Positions 23,461 through 34,232 of a DNA stretch of 64,000 nucleotides are shown here, piece by piece. A program made the translations under genes and the position numbers. The first letter of the stretch is position 1. Every line of letters begins with the position of its first letter. The stretch is from Alviniconcha marisindica (Eukaryota > Mollusca > Gastropoda > Provannidae): positions 223,501 to 287,500 of the forward strand of contig JABMCL010000191.1 of the NCBI GenBank assembly GCA_018857735.1, in the 5' to 3' direction. The notes beneath the pieces were generated by a model, which worked only from the letters and a program-made list of their open reading frames with translations, was not told the DNA's origin and made no database searches.

Positions 23461-24973
23461 TATGACTCTTTCTTCACTAGGGTGAGGCTTTTAAGTGACT
23501 GAATGGTGGGGGCTTAGCCGCGTCTACAGTTGCGGAGGGGGGGGGGGGGTGTAACACATGATCATCTATGAATTGCGGCTCGTAGTCACAAGTGCTCCGG
23601 TCACGTGTCGGGCACAACTGACACTGCCGAAAATCAGTGACTTCCGGACCGGGTAGATGGGAAAGGGGTGGAGGTGGGGGGTTCCCGCGACTAAGGCAAG
23701 CTCTAGCCGCAGTTTGTGCGATACACAGTTGGCCTCTCCTGGTTTAGTCTAGTCAATCTACGGTTTCGATTGAAAAAGGAAGCAGCACGGCTAAAGTCTG
23801 GTGGCATTTGCTTCCCAGAAGTATGCTTATTGTCACATGTAAAATAGTACAACCAAAGCCTCGGAGAACATGTATAATTTTCGATTCAGTTGAAACTGTG
23901 AAAGATTCTCCTCATAATATTCAGATCATTTTGGCCTGCGGTAAGCAGATTGTCATGAAAAGCAGAAACTGCCTCTCTCGCGTTGGCCGTCACAATAGCC
24001 ACATGTGTACGTCATAATTCTTCTTCTTCTTCTTCCAATAATATCAATAATAATAGTATTCTTTAGCTTCTGGTATTTCACTGACGTAACATTTTGAAAG
24101 CATGCTCAGTGACCTAGATGTGCATTTGGACAAAACAGCAAATTTGTCAATGCTTGAACTGACAGTGTCGATTCTGCCGGATGTGCCGCCGGTTTGTGGA
24201 GTTCAGCTCTCAGTTTATGCATTGAGATGGAACTTAGTTATGGACTACCGAGATCGCATAGGACGAATGGGTCGTCTTTGTAAGTGCCCATCACACTGAC
24301 GGTCCTTGTTGATTTACCGACTGGCTTGTAGCAGACGATTATTGTTGCACGAGCACAATTTTTATCGGCTTTTAATATGCTTTGTAGAAAGTATGGCAAC
24401 ATATTCTATTCTTACAAAATAGGCATGGCTGGTCTCCTGGGGGAAACTTGTAGTAACTGACAAGAGTTCCGCAGTAAGCTCTGAGCCCCCTTCTCTCATC
24501 GCAAACCTTTTCAGTGTCCGTCTGACCACCGTGAGGTACGATGCTGACCGGCAGGTGAAACTGACTCAGCATCGCCGGCTTTAAAACAGCTATCCGGCGC
24601 CGGGCGCCACCGGCCGCTAAGTCACTGAGTCAAATCAGTCTGGTACTGTGGTGTCAGCTGTGGCGAGAGAAAAAAAAAGTTTTTGTTTTTTTAACTCCAG
24701 AATTAAATTTGAATCAGTGGGACCGAATGTCAGTTGACCCACGTTCACCGCGGCGGCCCGTCTGTTTGTGATCAGTGCTGGAGTCATTCCGGCCAGTCCG
24801 ACAGTAAGTCAGTGGCGGTGACATTCAGCCAGCGGCGGTGAAAGTCGGTGGCCGTCCGTCCCTGCATAGTCACCTTACGGTCTCTTTGGATGTAACTGAA
24901 GCCAAAATCATCAAGAAGAATGGCGGTGACAGTCGGTGTCGTCAATCCGGCCGCCCTGCGCACCGGCCTGCCC
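23461..24973. other. No recognisable gene
   Basis: The stretch is mixed-composition sequence with a 10-G run near 23538, a TTC repeat near 24020 and CpG-rich blocks near 24590-24950. No coding exon or known repeat was recognised. Confidence 0.35.
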
Positions 24974-25272
24974 GTGAGCCGGTTTGGCCTAGTGGTAAGG
25001 CGTTAGGCTGGTACTGAAGCGGAAGGACCTCGGTTCGATACCGCTTCGGCTCTCCTTTCTCTTGTGGTTTGTGGACACTGTCTTGTGACTTTAGTCCATC
25101 ACTTCCTACTGGCGGAAACATTAATAGCTCTCATCGCTGCCCATCTTAATGCAGAAGTCATTCTGGTGGTGACAGAGTAGATAGGTATATAATCTCTCTC
25201 CCCCCCCCCCCCCCCCCCCTCCCGTCCCTAATAAGCCGTACGGTTTCTGTGGACGTTAAGCGGCACCATGTT
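24974..25272 (+). mobile_element. Full-length tRNA-derived SINE family A
   Basis: The head GTGAGCCGGTTTGGCCTAGT with B box GGTTCGATACC forms a near-tRNA fold, with GAGCC pairing to GGCTC. A unique body follows, then a ~20-bp poly-C tract, and the conserved tail CCTAATAAGCCGTACGGTTT then CTGTGGACGTTAAG. RNA polymerase III promotion from the A and B boxes is expected for such elements. Confidence 0.85.
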
Positions 25273-25687
25273 ACTGCGGCGCACCCCTTTCCGCCCCGAG
25301 TCCCGGCGGCTCAGTATCCACTTCCTGGCCGCGGTCCGGCCTATGGCCGGAGCGGACAGACATTAGTCTGGCTGTTCGCCGGGCTTTTTCAGTGACTGAA
25401 AAAATCCGGCTGAAACAGAACAAGTAGTTTAGCCGTTTTCACTTCATTTTTCATCGTTTTTGACCGTTTAGCTGCCTGTTGCCAGTGTCAGTTCGTAGCC
25501 GCTTCAGTAACGAACCGCCGCTGACTGAAACTGCCGGGCTGAATTTCAAGTGCTGTCCGGGCTTTGTCTTGTCCTAATAAATAGCGTTCTTTTGAACCAG
25601 CGGCCTTTCATTGTGTCCGCTATATGGTCAGGCTTGGGATCTCGGTCCGTCCATACCGGCCTCAGTCGCGGCCGACTGAGACAACGG

Positions 25688-25890
25688 ACTCGAACCAAAC
25701 TAGCTCAACGCGGCTACACCGCGTCATCGCTGAACCAAACTAGCTCAACGCGGCTACACCGCGTCATCGCTGAACTTGACTTTACGAACACCGTAACAAC
25801 TTCAAACTAGACCCTCATTACGAACACTATTAAGGGGAGGGGTAAAACACCGTAACAACTTCAAACTAGACCCTCATTATCAGGGACGTC
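25688..25890 (+). repeat. Two short tandem duplications
   Basis: A 40-bp unit, GAACCAAACTAGCTCAACGC followed by GGCTACACCGCGTCATCGCT, occurs twice in a row (25692-25771). A second unit, AACACCGTAACAACTTCAAA followed by CTAGACCCTCATTA, occurs near 25787 and 25848. Confidence 0.9.
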
Positions 25891-26091
25891 GCGCCCATCA
25901 AGTCAAAATCAAGCACCGAGTGCAAACACACTATGCTTCAACTCGTCTGCTAGCCTATCCCAATTTAACCTTGAATGTAGACTCACCCACTGCCCTCGAA
26001 TGGCAGTCATTGACCCAAATGTGTGTCAGTGTAGGTGTGAAAGGGGGGCTCAGACAGGGGAGCAGCCGAAGGACGCTTTTGACACAGGCAC

Positions 26092-26121
26092 CAATGTGTG
26101 TGTGTGTGTGTGTGTGTGTGA
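26092..26121. repeat. (TG)n microsatellite
   Basis: A TG run of about 26 bp. Confidence 0.85.
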
Positions 26122-26239
26122 CTGGCATTCGACAGCAGTTTACAAATATTAATATTGCGAATCCGGTGACTGAAAGAAGCTCTGTAACAGCAGTTGCGAT
26201 TTAAATGGCCCTCCGGTAGGCCTAGACCCCCGCATGAGC

Positions 26240-26329
26240 CTCACAAAAGAAAAGGAAAAAAGAAGGAAAAGAAAGAAAAAAAAGGAAAAGAAAAAAAAAA
26301 GGAAAAGGAAAAGAAAGAAAAAAAGAAGG

Positions 26330-26371
<42 letters not shown>

Positions 26372-26398
26372 AAGAGAGAGAGAGAGAGAGAGAGAGGA
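26240..26398. repeat. Purine-only AAAAGGA/(GA)n tract
   Basis: About 155 bp consist only of purines on the plus strand: imperfect AAAAGGA units followed by a GA run. The open frame across it is low-complexity KEKE/ERER and is not a gene. Confidence 0.95.
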
Positions 26399-27182
26399 TA
26401 ATATCACCGAAAAAAAGACACGTGAAGAAAGAGAAAAGGGGGAGTCTTTAGTAATCGCTTCGCTACCTTTTCATTTCTTGTCATCAAGCCTTTCCCCAAA
26501 ATAATCGATTCTCTTCCCCTTTCGAAATCTGCGTTGAAGCCGAATAACTTCTGCAGTTATAATCCTTCCGCAGTCACGTTTTTTACTCGCGGTCAAACAC
26601 GAGACCATAAGTTAGTCAAAGTCCACGCCAAGGCTCACATATTATCTTTAAAATGCAATAAGACAATGTTTGCTTCAAGTACATTTATATTCTTAACGCA
26701 GTCGCGGAAGATATCTTTGATATTCCTACAGACTATATTTTCTCAAAGTCAAGGTCACTGTTTGCAGACAACCACAGGGGTTAGTCACGTGTATGAGTAC
26801 GCGTACACGTGAGCGCGCGAGCGAGTTGAAAACAAATCGTGGAATCCGTTTTTTCCGTGCGTTATTAGTAGAATATTCGTTGAGTATTGCAGACCAAATC
26901 AGTCTCAGTTCAGAGAGCGAAAGTAGAAACTTTCGTAACGTCCCTCGTCAAACATTTATGTTTGGCTACTTGATCAAGCCGAACTGATGGTGATGGTGAT
27001 TGGCTTCGATCATTCCAACGAACTTCTCGACCAACTTCTCTGCTGAGAGGGCATTACCATTAGGTAAGTGAGCAACATTTTTAACAGTGTCTGGTTGAGA
27101 TGACTAAACATATTTGTTATATTTTATGATGTTTGTTGAGTGCATAATTAATGAAACTGTACATCATAAGTCATAAAAAGGG

Positions 27183-27183
<1 letters not shown>
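26399..27183. other. No recognisable gene
   Basis: Open frames near 26534 and 26793 show no family signature. There is a short GGTGAT run near 26990. Confidence 0.35.
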
Positions 27184-27243
<60 letters not shown>

Positions 27244-27331
27244 AATAGGTTGATTATACATTTATGTAATCATCATATGTATATATATATATATGTTATA
27301 GTAATACACATTCTTCTGCCTCTTCATCCAT

Positions 27332-27364
<33 letters not shown>
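27184..27364. repeat. (TA)n and (GA)n microsatellites
   Basis: A ~55-bp TA run at 27185-27240 is followed by shorter TA runs and a GA run at 27342-27362. The GA run marks the edge of a dispersed repeat. Confidence 0.92.
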
Positions 27365-27580
27365 CTCGAACCTCGAAAACTTTATTTTACAAGGATTGTA
27401 GTTTAGGTTCAGTCAAAAACCTGTCTAACAACTAGTCCTTGCTAAGCTACTGATGAATATATATCAAATTACAGGCATTATTTATATACATATACGCATG
27501 AATGAATGAGTGAAACGTTATACATGAGAATTTCCACACAAAACATAGCGTGCTCACAGCGCCAGATGAACACATGCCAT
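27342..27580 (+). repeat. GA-flanked dispersed repeat, copy 1
   Basis: The sequence is AACTCGAACCTCGAAAACTT, then TATTTTACAAGGATTGTAGT, then GTCAAAAACCTGTCTAACAA, through to CACAGCGCCAGATGAACACA. It matches copies at 27862 and 50866. The family is not identified. It could be the end of a retrotransposon or a SINE lacking a tRNA head. Confidence 0.75.
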
Positions 27581-27861
27581 ACATCATTCAGTTACATATT
27601 GTGAGCATATGGTGAGCATATTATGAGCAAATGAAGCAGCAGAACATCTGATCAGTTCATATGACTACTATCGGAAAAGAAAACAGAAGCAGTCAATGCT
27701 TATCTTATAAAGAACAGTAAGGGACAAGGAGGAGAGGGGGGAATGAGGGTTTGGGGAGGGGGGGAGTGGGAGGGGGTCAGAAGGCAGTCGGAAGGACTGG
27801 GCGGAGTTGTATGGGTGTATAAAATAGGTCTCAAATGACCAGTCGAAATGGCAATCCCTTG

Positions 27862-28057
27862 AGAGAGACAGAGAACTGGAACTCGAGCTCCAAAACTTTA
27901 TTTTACAAGGATTGTAGTTTAGGTACAGTCAAAAACCCATGTAACAACTAGTCCTTGCAAAGTTACTGATGAGTAAATATAAAATTACGGGCATAATTTA
28001 TATATATACAGGCATGAATGAATGAGTGAAATTTGATGCATGAGAATTTTCACACAA

Positions 28058-28092
<35 letters not shown>
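27862..28092 (+). repeat. GA-flanked dispersed repeat, copy 2
   Basis: This is a diverged copy of the 27342 repeat in the same orientation, about 520 bp downstream. It is flanked on both sides by GA runs (27860 and 28062-28091). Confidence 0.75.
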
Positions 28093-28094
<2 letters not shown>

Positions 28095-28149
28095 TAAACC
28101 AAAGTCCAAGCATGTGTTGTCCCAATATTTAAAATGCCCCCTTACAAAA

Positions 28150-28150
28150 C

Positions 28151-28183
<33 letters not shown>

Positions 28184-28203
28184 GTCTCTCTCTCTCTGTC
28201 TGT
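28150..28203. repeat. (TCTG)n / (TC)n microsatellite
   Basis: Eight or so TCTG units followed by TC units. Confidence 0.9.
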
Positions 28204-29064
28204 GCTGTTGAGGCAGACCTGAAACGTCAATTTTTCATCACTGAAAGTGAAACTGAAATTCACCTTATATTACCATGTCCTATGTACTATGACCTAAGAT
28301 ATATATATATATATACCATGCAAAAAAAATCAGATGTCCATCACTTTTTAAACTGTCAATGTTGTTTGTTTCTGAAAAACAAGTTTTTCCAACTCTGACT
28401 CGCTACTTTTCTATGAAAGGCTTTTACTGTTCGCAATACTATTTTGTCTGGACATATGTTGTACCTGTAACTTTATGTTGATCTAAAGTTGCTTGACTAT
28501 GCTCATCACCACAACTGACTTAGGCCCATGGCCTTTTTTAATGGAGAGAGAGAGAGAAAGTATAACAACAGTCCAAGCATGTCCTGGTTTTAAAACCTTT
28601 TAATCCAGATTTTTGCCAATGTGGGCTTTGTCAAGGCCTGCCTGGTTGGCTGGATTCCTACAACATGCAATTAGAATATATAGGGTTTGTTTTTTGTTGT
28701 TTTTCTCTTAAAAAGAAAGGGGAAATTTTTGGGAAAAAAGTTTCTAATGTATGTCAAGAACTCAAAGGTAGTTTCAATGTGTAAACATTAAGTATTTGAG
28801 GTTTCAGATGAAGATTTGTCATAGAATACTCGTAACAAACTCAGTTCTAATGAAAATGAATATTACACTACTTGTAATATTTGTCAACTGGATAAAGACA
28901 CCATATACAATTTATCTGAGGGAATATGCATATCTCAGGCATACTGGAAAGCATTTGTGGAATATATATAAAGAAGAGAAATTTAACGATAGTAGTCAGC
29001 TATATATGTTTGGCTGTAATGAAACAACAAAAACTGACACGGGTTTTGATTTTACTGCACACTA

Positions 29065-29101
<37 letters not shown>

Positions 29102-29649
29102 CGAAGACAGAAAAACATGGGAAATATGTACACCATATGTAAATGGATTTGGATAAATTTGGTAGAAAGTGGTAGAAAGTATTGGTTGAATAAACAGACT
29201 GACATGCATAGTGTGAACCCTGTTGCATGATGCTTTTTATGAACCAACCTGACAAGTACATTAGAATTTAAAAACGATCACGCCTTCCTTTTGCAGGCAC
29301 AGAAAATGGTGTTCTTGCCATGTTATATAATGTGCTACATAATGATACATATGTTGTTGCTGTTGTCCTTACCCATGAGGCAGTGTGTCCCATGGAAAGA
29401 AAAAAAGAAAGAAGAAAAAGAAAAGAAAAGAAAAAAAACTTAGTAAAAACATGTTAAAAAAAGAAGAAGTAAATATCATTTGCTCTGTGAATTATGGTGG
29501 ATGCCAGAACATTTGACAGTTGCCTGTTTGAGGTCTAGGAAACAATGCAGTTGGGCAATGAAAACCAACACAGGTGAGAATTTTCTAGCAGTTGTAAGTA
29601 GTTCTTCCCTTTGGGCAAAAGGCCAGCCCCAAAATAAGGTTGTTCGCAG
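28204..29649. other. AT-rich DNA without a recognisable gene
   Basis: It includes short TA and GA runs (28300, 28540, 29065-29100) and an AAAG-rich patch near 29400. I see no coding exon. Confidence 0.35.
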
Positions 29650-29822
29650 GTAGGTAGGTAGGTAGTGTTGCTTAATGTCCTCAGATGTCAGTTGACATAT
29701 TAGGGTCAAGCTGAGACCAATGCCGAAGCATGGTTCAATATAGCTTTACGTCCACGGAAACCAGAAGGCTCGTTAGGACGGAGAGCCCAGGACGGACACC
29801 TTGACTCTCACACAGCTCCTGA
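29650..29822 (-). mobile_element. SINE family B copy, minus strand
   Basis: On the minus strand it runs from AGGAGCTGTGTGAGAGTCAA through the TGGTTTCCGTGGACGTAAAG core and GACATCTGAGGACATTAAGC to an (ACCT)n tail. Confidence 0.8.
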
Positions 29823-30620
29823 ACTATGGCTGTTCGCATCAAAATATTGCTCTGTTATAGTGTTAATTCCGATGTGTAATTACATGGTGTGACCCCCCCC
29901 CCCCCCACCCACCCACACAGACACATCAACCTGTGGTCAACATGTTTAAACATATTATATGAGACATAGTTTTCTGAAATGACCAGTATTTTTGTTTCTC
30001 TCTCTCAGGTGGTTGCAGGTATTTATTATTAGATGCTTGATTCTTGACATTTAATAACCAGTCTAACATGAAGGCAAAAACACAAGTCATTGAATCACAG
30101 GTAATGTCTGACTCTTTGTTTGTGATACATTAATTGCTTTATATTTCAAGATAAGGACAAATGAAGCAGAGTGAACTGGGATGGCAGAAATTAGGACTGC
30201 ACAGAAGCCCTGTTTATAAGAAATAATGTGCCAACCTACTGCAGGAAACAAATGGAGATTAAACGCCAATACTTGCATACACATATCTATGTGCCCCGTC
30301 CCCCCCCCCCCCCCCCCCCCTCCCCCAATACCCTTGTTTAAATTTTGTTTTTTTGTTTTTTTGGTGTAAGTTATTTTGGGACATTTCAGTTTAATAATGC
30401 CTCTTATGTGATGGCGGGTAGGTTCTTATATCATGATAATACCAATACCGTTAGTAGGGCCTCGGGCAGGGGCTCAGGCTTTCTTTTTTCCCTATTCCTG
30501 TTAGGTGATGCCTGAAAAAGATGTCAGTTTATTAGAAAATGACCGACAAAGAGTGTGACCTTAATTATGATATAAATAGCTCCCCCCCCCCCCCCCCCCC
30601 CCTTCCCTCACTCTCACTCT
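29823..30620. other. Poly-C rich flank without a recognisable gene
   Basis: Long C runs occur near 29887, 30300 and 30584. No gene was recognised. Confidence 0.4.
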
Positions 30621-31058
30621 GGAAGGGACACGCCCACTCGCTGTATTCGCGCAGGCGCAGCCGTCCGTAATGTAACCAACAAATATCGAAACATACGGAC
30701 GCTCGAAATAGAATACAGGCTAGTAAATACTAGACCTAATCTACGCTTTGTCCTGTGTCAGAGAAATAATCATTTGATGCAAAGTATTCACACAGCTAAA
30801 CCATGTAAGTGTAGTATACGTTCAGAGACTGCAAAAGGGTCGCTATGCGGGCCGTCACTCAGTTTTTCCGCCCGCCCTCTGTCTTACCCAGTTCAAGGTC
30901 GATGACGTAGTCAGTGATTATGGTCACGGTCAAGGGCAGTCACATTGCATGCCGCGTGCCTCGCGCTGACAGACGATCGCAAAACGTGCCCGAGTCGTCG
31001 TAAGGTCAGACCTCTTTTTTTCCGCTTGCATTATGGATGCAGCCCAGAGGAGTATCAG
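30620..31058 (+). promoter_or_regulatory. CpG-rich promoter-like segment, possibly 5' end of the HR4 gene
   Basis: CpG density rises sharply here (for example GCGCAGGCGCAG and GCCGCGTGCCTCGCG). Three AGGTC-type half-sites occur: TCAAGGTC near 30893, a GGTCACGGTCAAGG cluster near 30921 and AAGGTCA near 31012. The segment ends at ATG GAT GCA GCC CAG AGG AGT ATC AG with a perfect GTAAGA donor at 31059. It lies about 6.7 kb upstream of the first confident HR4 exon in the same orientation. Linkage to HR4 is inference. Confidence 0.35.
31033..31058 (+). CDS. Candidate first coding exon (MDAAQRSI), gene unassigned
   Basis: An ATG lies in a CpG-rich leader followed by eight codons, AG and the donor GTAAGA. 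Its phase (two nucleotides left over) does not join the HR4 exon at acceptor 37761, because a stop would result. An intermediate exon, the alternative acceptor before 37809, or a non-coding role would be needed. Confidence 0.2.
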
Positions 31059-31890
31059 GTAAGATGTTGTCTTTCACCCGATACAGAAGCAGCGCTTGTA
31101 CAAAGAGATGCCTTCTCTTTCTGTTTGTGTGTAATTTTGAGCGTTTCTTCAAAGGGTAGCAGACGATCGTCGTAATTTGGGTCGGGGCAATTATTTAGTG
31201 TGCCCTGCACCTACATTTTCCAAAGGTCAGTGTCACTGATATTTTTGTGGGGGGTTTGTTCTTTGTTGAAACTGTTGTATGTGCCTTTTGCCGTCGCATA
31301 ATGTGTGGTGTGCCAGTCACCCGATCATTCCCGCGACGAAAAATGATTGCAGATTCGTTCCGATCGAAATTTCGGTCTGCAACGGTAAACGAAACGTTGG
31401 GTTTCAAGTTGTGACGAGACGGGTAGACAAACATAGATCTAGTCACAGTGTAACAACCGTGCACATTTCTGGTTGTGTTGTCTGAGAGTGAAGCCGATTC
31501 AACACGAATTCGTGCCGTTAGGGTAGTCTTACAAACGCTCTGATTTAAATTATTAACAGAACTATTGTATGTCATCAGACGACTTGTAAGAAAGTAGACA
31601 TATATAAATTGCTTCTGCATATAAATATATCTTGTGAGTGGGTCCAGAAACAATTTTTACAGTGAAGCGTGTCTTTATACACAAGCTTACACAACGAAAA
31701 GTGAGGAACATGAAAATATTTCAGTTCTGGTTCAAGGTGAAACCATGTAACAAATTACTACAGAAACTGAGAAAGGTGTGTGCTTTCCAGTAAGTCCATT
31801 GCACATTTGTTTGGTGACGTCAGTGGCTCTGTCAATTCAAAATCAGTGTTTGCCTTCCATAACACAAGATCCAAACACATAAAAGGTTCC

Positions 31891-32147
31891 AAAGAACACT
31901 ATTTATTGAGACAAAACACAACCCGCAAATTTTTGGTGTAATCCCCTTTGTCAAGCTACAAAACAACACTTAAACAACAGGTAAATGATGAACAATTACG
32001 AAAGATGAGACGGAAAGCTAATTTCTCATTTTTTTATATTTTTTTTACTGTTTAACTGTTATTTAAGTGTTGCTTTGTAGCTTGACAAAGGGGATTACCC
32101 CCAAAATTTGCAGGTTGTGTTTTGTCCCAATAAACAGTGTTCTTTTG
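31891..32147. repeat. Foldback element with ~90-bp inverted arms
   Basis: The left arm (31891-31980) is the near-perfect reverse complement of the right arm (32056-32147), with a ~75-bp AT-rich loop. The arms include GACAAAACACAACCCGCAAA and TCCCCTTTGTCAAGCTACAA. Transcribed, it would form a long hairpin. The left flank, ACAAGATCCAAACACATAAA then AGGTTC, recurs at the second foldback element near 46751. Confidence 0.88.
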
Positions 32148-33188
32148 AACGCTAGTGTTCTTGTTTTAGAACGCTAGCAGTCATTTTTGTTTCAGATTTT
32201 TTTTTTCTTTTTTTTCTTTTTACACTAACATAAATTTGTGTTGAATTGGCTCTGCTAAAGATATATATATACACACACACGTACATACCTAGATAGCACA
32301 ATCCACAACCAAATGCAAGGACAGGCACAAAGTTACTGCCCTCAGTAACCACTAAGTGGGTCTGTGGTCAACTGCATAGGCTAATAATAATCTTGGCTAA
32401 TTTCTGTCTGATCACATGAGGAGAGTGTATTTGTATTGTCTTTGCTTTGAGATGGAAAAAAATCAAATGGTGAGGGAACATGAGTTATACTGGTTTTGGC
32501 ATTATTATGATGTGGCTTCTTTCTGGCAACACTTTATGGTCTAGGTGCTGTCTGGGTCAAAACTGTTTTCTTCTGCTGTACAAAGAATCAGGGCGACTGT
32601 AATATTATAATAACCTGCCTAGTTTCTTTTACATTTCATTGTCAGTGGATGGAATTTATCAGTCTATAACTTTGTGGGGGGGGGGGGGCATAAGTATTTT
32701 CCAAATGAGTGTCCAATACTGGACCTGAAGTGCATTTTAAGTGACATGACTATTTTGTCTTTGTTATTTTGGAGTCATGTTTTGAAATGGTGACCCTCAT
32801 CTGCTGAATGCTTACAAGTAGGTCACCACATTACTCTTCTTATAGGATCATCGTAGTGCACAGGGTGTTCTTAAATCTTGTCTGCATGAATTTGTTTGCT
32901 GGTGTTTTGAGCCCAATCAGCCACATAGGGTTATATCAGGGTGTCTGTGTGAGAAAAGTTGATAGTTCACAGATAGTTGTGTTATTGAGATTGGTTTGTT
33001 ATCCCTAGTGAAGCAGGCCCTAGGGCACTGAATCATGGAAATGGAAATGTGTGCCACTGACACTATGGGACTGGACCCTGTTGGGCTGTACTGGTCAAGT
33101 TTGTCGATTTTACAGGCTGACCTTGCCCACGTAGACCAGATTATTTTGCCTCATGATGACTCATCACTGTGATGTTGATGACTACTGA

Positions 33189-33650
33189 ACAAACTCCAGT
33201 CTTTCCAGTTTATGGTTCTTCAGTTCACTGAAACTAAGTAAAAGTCGTGACTGACCAAATTCCAGTCTTCTCAGTTTGTGGCCCATTATTTCACTAAGTG
33301 AAAGAGATGACTTAACAAATTCCAGTCTTCCTAGTTTATGGTCCATTAGATCACTGAAAGTGATGACTTTACTAAGTGTGGTCTTTCCAGTTTAAGGTCC
33401 ATTAGATCCCAAAAAGTGGTAACTACTAGCTCCAGTCTTCCCAGTTTATGGTCCCTCAGATCACTAAAACAGTAAAAGTGATGATTTGGCCAACTTCAGT
33501 CTTCCTTGTCAATAGTCCATCACTGTTGTGCTGATGACTGGACAAGCTCCGGTCTCCCATGGTCATCATTGACAGTAATCACTTGTATGACAGCAATCTT
33601 TCTTATGGTATAGTTTGACAAACTCCATTATTCCTTGTGCGTAGTACTTC
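33189..33650 (+). repeat. Degenerate minisatellite, about eight units of ~50-75 bp
   Basis: Units carry CTCCAGTCTTCCCAGTTTAT followed by GGTCCATTAGATCACTGAAA and GTGATGACT. They begin near 33189, 33257, 33317, 33377, 33428, 33492, 33543 and 33620. Divergence between units is high, so the array is old. Confidence 0.75.
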
Positions 33651-34178
33651 ACTGAAACTAGAAAGTGACAGTGATTACTCAAAAGACAGCATTCAAGAGC
33701 ATGGATGGCTGTGACTGCCGTTTTTTTTTTAAGGAGTTACATCTACAGTTTCGGGTGTTGGTTCATCCCTGTTGATGATTTGGTAAAATTCATTGTTTTT
33801 CCATGGTCTGTAATAATTAATAATGTAATCTGGTTCAGAAATGCTTAGGGAATTATTAGGTAGAAGTTATTTCCAAGTTTGTCTCCCTAATTTGACAGAA
33901 GCTCACTTGATCATGTTTAGACAACAAAATCTGTTACATTTTAATCATTTTGCTTTTTATTAATTTTAATCTGTCTTTATTCAGTAGCACAAAAATGTTG
34001 GTGCTGAGATGTTTCCTGTTGATATAGCCTCTTAAACAAAAAGAAGTAGAAAAATTGAAAAGTAATTAGTGAAAAGGTAAAAATCACGGGCATAAAAAGT
34101 ATTCAGATACAGAAAGATGAATACATTATTCCTGCAATGCAGAGTAGTTATTACAGCACACATGCATGCACATGTGCA

Positions 34179-34200
34179 CACACACACACACACACACACA

Positions 34201-34228
<28 letters not shown>
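34179..34228. repeat. (CA)n microsatellite
   Basis: A CA run of about 48 bp with one interruption, followed by a C run and a CAA-rich patch. Confidence 0.92.

Positions 34229-34232
<4 letters not shown>

Noticed and set aside
24974..25056. tRNA gene
   Set aside because: It folds approximately like a tRNA but is followed by SINE body and tail, and the same head recurs at 52280 and 23283. It is a SINE head.
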